Part shown: positions 1-4,418 of the stretch, in pieces
How positions within the stretch are numbered: the first letter of the stretch is position 1
How the letters are laid out: each line of letters opens with the position of its first letter
Source of the DNA: JBBDXI01 sp040902425
Lineage (GTDB): Bacteria; Planctomycetota; Phycisphaerae; Phycisphaerales; UBA1924
Reading direction: 5' to 3'
Length of the DNA stretch: 5,531 nt
NCBI GenBank assembly: GCA_040902425.1
Contig: JBBDXI010000037.1
Location: 1 to 5,531, forward strand
Translations under genes and position numbers: made by a program
Notes under the pieces: generated by a model
What the model was told of the DNA's origin: nothing
Databases searched by the model: none
What the model saw: the letters and a program-made list of their open reading frames with translations, nothing else

Positions 1-71
1 ACCGCAGCATTTTCAACCGTCCGAGGTGCCCCCGCCAGGGGCCATGAGCACTAACTGGGCGATTCCCGCGC

Positions 72-110
72 CCGGTTCGGAGGTCCGGTTCGCTAGCCCG
101 GTTCGCTAGT
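72..110. repeat. Three tandem 13-bp direct repeats upstream of bldC
   Basis: Three head-to-tail units begin at 72, 85 and 98. They read CCGGTTCGGAGGT, CCGGTTCGCTAGC and CCGGTTCGCTAGT. The first eight bases are identical in all three, and units two and three differ only at the last base. The block lies about 135 bp before the bldC start and just upstream of the AT-richer promoter-like stretch, where an activator or repressor array could sit. Whether a protein binds here is inference. Confidence 0.7.
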
Positions 111-193
111 ACTGGGGGACTATGCGAAAATTCCTCCGATCGGGGTATTCCTTTATCCCCCGGTTGGGGCCTACCCTTTGTCCAGGTTGGACG

Positions 194-234
194 GAATGAC
201 CCCTGACCGGCCCTGAGGGCCGGACGGGTCATTC
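194..234 (+). promoter_or_regulatory. Composite hairpin in the bldC leader
   Basis: The outer arms GAATGACCC (194-202) and GGGTCATTC (226-234) pair over 9 bp. Inside them CCGGCCC (207-213) and GGGCCGG (217-223) pair over 7 bp around a TGA loop. The internal loop is ctga on one side and ac on the other. No T-run follows, so it is not a classical intrinsic terminator. It ends two bases before the GAGGAG ribosome binding site (237-242) of bldC. It could therefore affect bldC mRNA stability or translation, or, as DNA, serve as a protein-binding dyad. Confidence 0.7.
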
Positions 235-245
235 GTGAGGAGAGC

Positions 246-443
246 ATGGTGAAACCGTTGACGAATCCTGACGAGGAGTTGCTCACACCGTCAGAGGTGG
301 CGAAGCTGTTCCGCGTGGATCCGAAGACCGTCACACGTTGGGCGAAGTCGGGCAAGTTGTCGTCGATCCGCACCCTCGGAGGTCATCGCCGCTATCGGGC
401 GACCGAGGTGCGCGCGCTGCTGGAGGGCCAGCAGGCCTCCTAG
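246..443 (+). CDS. bldC: BldC-type MerR-like developmental transcription regulator
   Basis: This 65-residue protein is a single winged helix-turn-helix domain of the MerR superfamily with no effector or coiled-coil domain. The helix-turn-helix spans about residues 13-33 (LTPSEVAKLFRVDPKTVTRW). It is followed by AKSGKLSSIRTLGGHRRYR (33-51), the wing characteristic of BldC. From my knowledge of Streptomyces BldC, both the length and the core, with VDPKTVTRWAK and SIRTLGGHRRYR, match very closely. BldC in Streptomyces binds direct repeats as cooperative head-to-tail multimers and controls the timing of development. The ATG follows GAGGAG (237-242) by three bases; the next codon, GTG (249), gives more usual spacing and is a possible alternative start. 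The stop overlaps the stop of the convergent SDR gene. The leader contains a strong hairpin. A developmental role in this organism is inferred from family membership. Confidence 0.93.
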   Translation: MVKPLTNPDEELLTPSEVAKLFRVDPKTVTRWAKSGKLSSIRTLGGHRRYRATEVRALLEGQQAS

Positions 444-1213
444 CGGCACCGGCGCCAGCGCAGGCGATCCGCCGCCGCGCGGAACATCGGCGCGGCGAGG
501 TGGCGCAGCACCACAAGTCCCCGGTACCAGCGCGGGACCGTTCGCTCGCGCCTTCCCGAGCGCGCCACGGCGACGATCGCGCGCGCCACCAGGTCGGGTG
601 AGCCGACCAGCCGGCGGGTCACCGGCGAGCGCATGAGGTCGGTCTGGGGGAAGCCCTCCGTCGCGATGAAGCCGGGGTTCAGCTGGGTCACCGTGATCCC
701 GCGGCGCGCCCAATCCGCTCCGACCCCTTCGGTGAGACCGATCACGGCGAACTTGGAAGCGGTATAGGCGGGGCTCCCCACGCCGATCTTCCCGGCCACC
801 GAGGCGACATTGACGACGCGCGCCGGTGCGCTGTCCACGAGCAGCGGGGCGAAGGCGCCCATGCAGCGCACGACCCCCATGAAGTTGAGCTCCATCATCG
901 CCCGGACCCCGTCGACGTCGTCGGCGGAGCGGAAGCGGTGCGGCCCCGTGCTGCCGGCGTTGTTCACCAGCAGGTGGCAGGCCCCGAACTCCTCCCGCAC
1001 GCGGTGGACCAAGGCCTCGACCTCGGCGTCGGAGGTCACGTCGGCGGCATGCGCGGAGATGCCGGGGACGCGCTCGGCCAGCGCGTCCAGGCGCTCGCGG
1101 CGGCGCGCGACCGCGACCACCCTCATGCCGGCGGCGGCCAGCGCCTCCGCTGTGGCTGCCCCGATACCGCTCGATGCGCCCGTGACGACGGCGACCTTCC
1201 CGGCCAGTTCCAT
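440..1213 (-). CDS. Short-chain dehydrogenase/reductase (classical SDR)
   Basis: The 257-residue protein has the normal length of a classical SDR and its full motif set. These are the Rossmann glycine motif TGASSGIG (11-18), the adenine-contact DVT (58-60), NNAG (84-87) and the catalytic tetrad N110, S138, Y150 and K154 (YTASK). LNPGF at 178-182 follows. The basic cluster ARRRERL after the second beta strand (about 36-42) suggests a preference for NADP(H), an inference from family rules. It should reversibly oxidise an alcohol or reduce a ketone in the cytoplasm; the substrate cannot be told. The Arg-rich C-terminus (LRHLAAPMFRAAADRLRWRRCR region) is more basic and perhaps amphipathic than usual. 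The ATG is preceded by GAGAGAGG at 1219-1226 with five bases between. The gene diverges from a zinc alcohol dehydrogenase gene across a region with a large dyad, so co-regulation is plausible. It ends head-on with bldC, leaving no intergenic space. Confidence 0.92.
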   Translation of the reverse strand: MELAGKVAVVTGASSGIGAATAEALAAAGMRVVAVARRRERLDALAERVPGISAHAADVTSDAEVEALVHRVREEFGACHLLVNNAGSTGPHRFRSADDVDGVRAMMELNFMGVVRCMGAFAPLLVDSAPARVVNVASVAGKIGVGSPAYTASKFAVIGLTEGVGADWARRGITVTQLNPGFIATEGFPQTDLMRSPVTRRLVGSPDLVARAIVAVARSGRRERTVPRWYRGLVVLRHLAAPMFRAAADRLRWRRCR

Positions 1214-1239
1214 CGCTGCCTCTCTCGTTCAGCCCGGCT

Positions 1240-1287
1240 CAACGTTGCGGACTTGCGCCAGATAGCTGGCCTAACTCTGCAACGTTG
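1240..1287. promoter_or_regulatory. 48-bp concentric dyad between the SDR and ADH genes (candidate operator)
   Basis: CAACGTTGC (1240-1248) is mirrored by GCAACGTTG (1279-1287), and GCCAG (1257-1261) by CTGGC (1266-1270). Both pairs share the same centre, between 1263 and 1264. Bases 1250, 1251, 1253 and 1254 also pair with their mirror positions, so 18 of 22 positions per arm are complementary. Each outer element contains CAACGTTG, itself a perfect 8-bp palindrome; the two copies are 40 bp apart, roughly four helical turns. The dyad lies between two divergent start codons, where a shared repressor or activator would bind. No regulator gene for it is visible nearby. Confidence 0.75.
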
Positions 1288-1364
1288 GAGCGGCTCCCGT
1301 TCACGCTTGTCGGTGGTCGTGTGGTACACCGCCGAGGCCAGAGCGCAGCGAGAGGGAGATCGCC

Positions 1365-2462
1365 ATGCAGCGGGCCGTCATCGTGGCACAGGCGGGGGCA
1401 CCCGTCGAACTGGTCGACGACCTGGAGCTGGACGAGCCCCGCGCGGGCGAGGCGCTCGTCGCGCTCGAGGCGGCCGGGGTGTGCGGCACCGATCTCGCGC
1501 TGCTCACCGGCAAGATGCCGTATCCGGTGCCGATGGTGCTGGGCCACGAGGCCGCCGGCCGGATCGTGGCGCTGGGCCCCGCGACCGAGGGCCCACCTGC
1601 CGGTACCCGGGTCACGTTGTGGATGCGCCCGCCGTGCCGGACCTGCCGGGCATGCTTGCGCGGCAACGCCGGCCTGTGCGAGCGCAGCGGCGCCATGTCG
1701 GCGCGCGGCACGCTGCTCGATGGCAGGACGGGCCTGCATCGGTCCGGTGAGCCGGTCTACCGCGCCTTCGGGATCGCGGCGTTCACGACCGCCGTGACCT
1801 TCCCCGTGTCGGGGCTCGTCCCCGTGCCCGACGACGTTCCCATCGAGGTGGCGGCGCTGCTGGGCTGCGGGGTCGCCACGGGAGCGGGCGCGATGCTCAA
1901 CGTCGCCAAGCCGGCTCCCGGGGACACCGTGGTGGTGTTCGGCGCCGGAGGCGTGGGACTGTCGGCCGCCCTGGCCGCCGCGGCGATGGGGGCGGGCGCC
2001 GTCGTGGTGGTCGACCCGTCCGAGGAGCGCCGCGGGTTCGCCGCCGAGCTGGGTGTCGCCACGACGGCTCCCGGCGAGGGTCTGCGGGACGAGATCAGGT
2101 CCCTGCTCGGCGGCGAGCCGGTGGACATCGCAGTCGACGCCGTGGGCAACCCCGACGTGCTCCTCGGCGCGTGGAAGCTCGTGCGCCAGGGCGGCACGGC
2201 GGTCGCGGTCGGCGTGCAGGCCGCCGACGCCGTGGTGGGGTTGCCCGGGGCACCCCTGGCCCTCATGCACAAGCGGCTGCTCGGCTGCTTCATGGGCGGC
2301 ATCGACCCCCAGCGCGACCTGCCTACGCTGTTCGCGTGGTACCGGCGGGGTGTGCTGCCCGTGGACCGCCTGATCGGCGCCCGCCGCCCCCTGGAGGAGG
2401 CGGGGGCTGCCCTCGACGACCTCGCATCGGCCCGCGGCCTGCGCACCGTGCTGGTGCCGTGA
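1365..2462 (+). CDS. Zinc-dependent alcohol dehydrogenase (MDR superfamily)
   Basis: This 365-residue protein is a full-length medium-chain zinc alcohol dehydrogenase. Expected catalytic-zinc ligands are C40 (in GVCGTD), H61 with E62 (GHEAAG) and C168 (LLGCGVATG). The structural-zinc lobe has four cysteines, C91, C94, C97 and C105, in PPCRTCRACLRGNAGLC. The NAD-binding Rossmann motif GAGGVG is at 193-198, and D217 ends the second strand (VVVVDPS), which points to NAD(H) rather than NADP(H). The LLGCGVATG region and the general layout resemble the class III-like and NDMA-dependent actinobacterial dehydrogenases. A cofactor such as mycothiol cannot be confirmed. It should interconvert an alcohol and an aldehyde or ketone in the cytoplasm. 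GAGGGAG (1352-1358) lies six bases before the ATG. It diverges from the SDR gene across the 48-bp dyad and converges on the sigma factor gene across a hairpin. Confidence 0.92.
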   Translation: MQRAVIVAQAGAPVELVDDLELDEPRAGEALVALEAAGVCGTDLALLTGKMPYPVPMVLGHEAAGRIVALGPATEGPPAGTRVTLWMRPPCRTCRACLRGNAGLCERSGAMSARGTLLDGRTGLHRSGEPVYRAFGIAAFTTAVTFPVSGLVPVPDDVPIEVAALLGCGVATGAGAMLNVAKPAPGDTVVVFGAGGVGLSAALAAAAMGAGAVVVVDPSEERRGFAAELGVATTAPGEGLRDEIRSLLGGEPVDIAVDAVGNPDVLLGAWKLVRQGGTAVAVGVQAADAVVGLPGAPLALMHKRLLGCFMGGIDPQRDLPTLFAWYRRGVLPVDRLIGARRPLEEAGAALDDLASARGLRTVLVP

Positions 2463-2490
2463 GCCCTTACGCGCTGCTCCGATAACCGGT

Positions 2491-2535
2491 ACTGGCTGGG
2501 ATTTGGTGCGTCATTCCGCTGAAATCCCGACCAGT
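2491..2535. terminator. Hairpin between convergent ADH and sigma factor genes
   Basis: ACTGG (2491-2495) pairs with CCAGT (2531-2535) and GGGATTT (2498-2504) with AAATCCC (2522-2528). CT and GA between the two stem parts give one wobble and one mismatch. The loop is 17 nt. It lies 29 bp past the ADH stop and 28 bp from the sigma gene stop, so it could end transcription from both sides. There is no T-run of normal length on either side, so its strength as an intrinsic terminator is uncertain. Confidence 0.55.
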
Positions 2536-2562
2536 GGCCGAATGGTGCCTGGGGGCGGGCGG

Positions 2563-3639
2563 TCAGGGCTGGCGCAGGGAGCTGGTGAGGCCCTGGACGA
2601 CGTCGGCCGCCGCGCGGTCGGGATCGATCCCGAGGAAGGCGGGGCCGGCGCCCGTGGAGATGGGGAAGCCCTCCGCCTCCTCGCGGCCCTGCTCGGCGCC
2701 CTCGGGGCCGACGAACACCTCGGCGGGCCCACCCTCCACGGTGGGCGCAACCGCGGGGCCGCGCTTGGCGCCCGCCGCACCGGTGGGCACGTCCGCGAGC
2801 GGAGCCGGCACCGTGCCGGGCTCCGGCTCGGCCGGCGCGTCGCCGACGGGAGCGGGGACGACCTCCGCGGCGGGCACCACCCGGAGCGGGGGGAGCGCCG
2901 GAGCCGCAGGCGGTCCGATCAGCGGCGTGATGAGCCCGGCCAGGCTGATGGTCGCGGCGGCCAGCGGGGCGGCGAGCAGCGACGGGTCGGGGACCACCTG
3001 CGCCCACTGCGCCAGGCGGTGGCGCAGCGTGCGCCAGAGCTGCGCCATGGCGGCGAGCCCGGGCACCACGGCGGCGGCCCCGCTGCCCGACACGGCCAGG
3101 TACTCCCGCCGCAGGGCCTGGCGCGCGCGGAACAGCAGCGCGTTCACGGTGGGCTCGGAGATCCCGAGCTCCTTGGCGATCTCCGCGTAGCTCAGCCCGT
3201 CCCAGTCCCGCAGCTTCAGCACCTTGCGGTGCCGGTCACGGATCCGGCCCAGAGCGAGGTGCAGCTGCTCGGCCTCGGCGCGCTCGACCACCAGGTCCTG
3301 CACGTCGATCACGACTCCGGGGTCGAGCTCGGCCCGCGGCGTGACGCGCTGCCCGCGGCGGTGGTGGTCGATGCAGAGGCGGTTCGCGATGATCAGGAGC
3401 CAGGGGTAGAAGCGGCGCTCACCCGCGAACGACGGCAGCGCCCGCAGTGCCTTGACGAACGCCTCCTGCGCGATCTCCTCTGCCACGCCCGGGTCCCCGA
3501 CCTTGTTCCAGCAATGGCGATGCAGAGGAGGAAAATAGCGGACGAACAACGCTTCGAAGGCGCGCTCATCCCCGCCCTGGTACCGCTCCACCAGGTCGCG
3601 GTCTCGGGCGAGATCGAGTTCGTCGAGATGAATGGCCAT
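2563..3639 (-). CDS. ECF-type sigma factor with long Pro-rich C-terminal extension
   Basis: The 358-residue protein begins with a standard ECF sigma factor. Region 2 spans about residues 18-95: GDERAFEALFVRYFPPLHRHC, the EEIAQEAFVKAL core, then YPWLLIIANRLCIDHHRRG. Region 4 spans about 123-180, with the helix-turn-helix LSYAEIAKELGISEPTVNALL followed by FRARQALRREY. Such proteins usually end near here, at about 180-200 residues. This one continues for some 178 more. A hydrophobic stretch at about 219-242 (LLAAPLAAATISLAGLITPL) could cross the membrane once. A Pro/Ala/Glu-rich tail (about 243-358) follows and would be outside the cell if that is so. Some actinobacterial ECF groups carry C-terminal membrane or sensory domains in place of a separate anti-sigma factor, and none is encoded beside this gene. 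The ATG has only a weak ribosome binding site (AGGG). A strong terminator lies upstream, so the gene probably has its own promoter between about 3680 and 3730. Sigma identity is firm; membrane topology is inferred. Confidence 0.88.
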   Translation of the reverse strand: MAIHLDELDLARDRDLVERYQGGDERAFEALFVRYFPPLHRHCWNKVGDPGVAEEIAQEAFVKALRALPSFAGERRFYPWLLIIANRLCIDHHRRGQRVTPRAELDPGVVIDVQDLVVERAEAEQLHLALGRIRDRHRKVLKLRDWDGLSYAEIAKELGISEPTVNALLFRARQALRREYLAVSGSGAAAVVPGLAAMAQLWRTLRHRLAQWAQVVPDPSLLAAPLAAATISLAGLITPLIGPPAAPALPPLRVVPAAEVVPAPVGDAPAEPEPGTVPAPLADVPTGAAGAKRGPAVAPTVEGGPAEVFVGPEGAEQGREEAEGFPISTGAGPAFLGIDPDRAAADVVQGLTSSLRQP

Positions 3640-3640
3640 T

Positions 3641-3678
3641 GCGCCCAGACCCTGTAAGGCGCCCCCGTAAGGGCGCCT
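3641..3678 (-). promoter_or_regulatory. Leader hairpin of the sigma factor gene with an alternative pairing partner
   Basis: Arms at 3657-3664 and 3671-3678 (AGGCGCCC and GGGCGCCT on the + strand) pair perfectly over 8 bp around a 6-nt loop. On the coding strand the first arm contains GCGCCC. A second GGGCGC lies at 3641-3646, one base before the ATG, and could pair with the same arm instead. The leader could thus fold in two exclusive ways, one of which hides the start region. No T-run follows directly, so it is a poor terminator. A regulatory role is inference. Confidence 0.5.
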
Positions 3679-3700
3679 GGCTGCACTGCGTTTTGAGGGT

Positions 3701-3716
3701 AACCCGAGACCGGGTT
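3701..3716. repeat. Small inverted repeat upstream of the sigma factor gene
   Basis: AACCCG (3701-3706) and CGGGTT (3711-3716) form a 6-bp stem with a 4-nt loop. The repeat lies in the relatively AT-rich stretch (about 3690-3735) where the sigma gene promoter should be. It may be an operator half-site pair. No -10/-35 elements could be assigned with confidence. Confidence 0.4.
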
Positions 3717-3725
3717 GAAAGGAAC

Positions 3726-3771
3726 AAAAAGTTGTGCCGTGGGGAGCATCGACTGGCGATGCCCCCCACGG
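3726..3771 (-). terminator. Strong intrinsic terminator downstream of the Pro-rich protein gene
   Basis: The arms at 3737-3751 and 3757-3771 give a 15-bp stem with a 5-nt loop. On the coding (-) strand the only imperfection is one G-U wobble. The stem is followed on that strand by CACAACTTTTTG, so the T-run occupies 3726-3730 in + coordinates. It lies about 60 bp beyond the TAA of the Pro-rich gene and before the sigma gene. It therefore probably uncouples the two same-strand genes. Confidence 0.75.
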
Positions 3772-3790
3772 TTGCCCGCATGCCCGCTAC

Positions 3791-3822
3791 GTCACTATCA
3801 AGTAACCGTTGGCGGTAGTGAC
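3791..3822 (-). repeat. Inverted repeat just after the Pro-rich protein gene
   Basis: GTCACTA (3791-3797) and TAGTGAC (3816-3822) pair over 7 bp with an 18-nt loop, starting 8 bp past the TAA. The stop codon itself is inside a short palindrome, CGGTC-TTA-GACCG (3825-3837). Both may help form the transcript 3' end together with the stronger hairpin downstream. Evidence is limited to the symmetry. Confidence 0.4.
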
Positions 3823-3829
3823 CTCGGTC

Positions 3830-4258
3830 TTAGACCGGAAGCGCCGGCAGCTCGGGGAGCGGGACCGGCAGCTCGGGCAGGGAGGGGACCCCCACGGGCG
3901 GCAGCTCGGGAGCCGGGGGAAGCTCCGGGACGCCGACCGGGGGCAGTTCTGGCACGCCGACCGGGGGCAGTTCTGGCACGCCGGGCGTGCCGGGCGGGTC
4001 GGACGGCGGTGCGGGCGGAAGCTCAGGCAGCGCCGGGACCTCTGGAAGCTCCGGGATCGGGACGGGCAGTTCAGGCAGCGCCGGTGGCTCAGTGCCCTCG
4101 GGCGGCACGCAGTGGCTTTCGTCGACCAGGACGTCTTCGCCGACCTGGACGAAGGCATCCGCGCAAGCACTGGCGCCCTCTTCCCCGCTGGCGGGAAGAA
4201 TGGCGAGCGGGATGAGCAGCAGCGCGGCGAGTGCCGCGGGAAGGAGGCGACGCAACAT
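3830..4258 (-). CDS. Small secreted Pro-rich repeat protein of unknown function
   Basis: I do not recognise this 142-residue protein. It starts with a clear signal peptide: MLRR, a Leu/Ala core (about 5-21), then a likely signal peptidase I site after about residue 25 (PASG before EEG). A short acidic segment follows with just two cysteines, C32 and C50, well placed for a disulfide. Residues 52 to the end are Pro-rich, built from PELP, PALP, PVPIPELP and PELPPVGV units, with almost no basic residues. There is no second membrane helix, sorting motif or lipobox, so it should be released or held in the wall by other means. The start is well supported by AAAGGA five bases before the ATG. Part of the tail is a perfect 24-bp tandem repeat. 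It is divergent from the lipase gene and upstream of, but separated by a terminator from, the sigma gene. It could be a wall spacer or adhesin-like protein, which is inference. Confidence 0.8.
   Translation of the reverse strand: MLRRLLPAALAALLLIPLAILPASGEEGASACADAFVQVGEDVLVDESHCVPPEGTEPPALPELPVPIPELPEVPALPELPPAPPSDPPGTPGVPELPPVGVPELPPVGVPELPPAPELPPVGVPSLPELPVPLPELPALPV
3931..3978. repeat. Perfect 24-bp tandem duplication inside the Pro-rich gene
   Basis: The units 3931-3954 and 3955-3978 are identical. Each encodes one octapeptide of the PELPPVGV type on the minus strand, so copy-number change keeps the frame. A diverged form of the same unit occurs again closer to the gene's 3' end, at around 3890-3905. 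Perfect identity suggests recent duplication or slippage. Confidence 0.85.
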
Positions 4259-4418
4259 CGCGGTCCTTTCTTGTCGTTTGGAGTGCGGCTGAAGTTGTGC
4301 CGGTGCGTGTGCACCGTCGTCTTAACGGCGGCCCGCGCCGGTCCGTACGGTCGGCGGGAATTTTTCTGCGGTGGACCTCCAGTTTGGAGAACCGACAAAG
4401 GACCGCGGACGGCCCGGC
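4259..4418. promoter_or_regulatory. Divergent promoter region between Pro-rich and lipase genes
   Basis: This 160-bp region must drive both divergent genes. CGCGGTCCTTT (4259-4269) is repeated inverted as AAAGGACCGCG (4397-4407), so each gene has the same 11 bases at its start-proximal edge; for the Pro-rich gene this includes its ribosome binding site. An inverted repeat, CGGTGC-GTGT-GCACCG, is at 4301-4316. AAGTTGTGCCG at 4292-4302 also occurs upstream of the sigma gene at 3729-3739. Firm -35/-10 boxes could not be named. Confidence 0.5.

Larger units (their letters stand above)
1..245. other. Non-coding region upstream of bldC
   Basis: No convincing gene is seen here. The stretch from about 115 to 180 is richer in A and T than the rest of the window, with A/T patches such as CGAAAATTCC (125-134) and TATTCCTTTAT (146-156), so the bldC promoter probably lies here. 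No clear -35/-10 pair could be assigned. ATTCCT occurs twice, 17 bp apart (130 and 147), in the same orientation. A short inverted repeat, GTCCA-GGT-TGGAC, sits at 180-192. BldC proteins are known to bind direct repeats with AT-rich cores cooperatively, so autoregulation is conceivable but not shown. The 13-bp repeats and the leader hairpin are listed separately. Confidence 0.6.

Noticed and set aside
44..109. Short + strand frame of 21 codons starting ATG AGC ACT, upstream of bldC
   Set aside because: It is very short, has only a weak AGGGG placed two bases from the ATG, and runs through the 13-bp repeats; nothing supports translation.
1239..3007. Long minus-strand frames of 343 and 416 codons opposite the alcohol dehydrogenase and across the ADH/sigma junction
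   Set aside because: High GC leaves long antisense frames open; they lack family motifs, and the opposite strand carries a complete enzyme with all catalytic residues.
2503..3657. A 384-codon + strand frame opposite the sigma factor gene
   Set aside because: The opposite strand encodes clear sigma regions 2 and 4; the + frame is Arg/Gly/His-rich with no recognisable domain.
3931..3978. Short tandem repeats as a possible CRISPR or minisatellite array
   Set aside because: Only two perfect in-frame units without spacers, fully explained by the Pro-rich protein repeats.
4344..4360. Palindrome-like CCGTACGG in the divergent promoter region as an operator
   Set aside because: Only the central 8 bp are symmetric; flanks do not extend the dyad, so it is not above chance in GC-rich DNA.
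4357..4384. GGAAT ... GTT resembling a SigR-type promoter upstream of the lipase
   Set aside because: The spacer is 20 bases, longer than the 18-19 usual for that class, and the motif is short enough to arise by chance.
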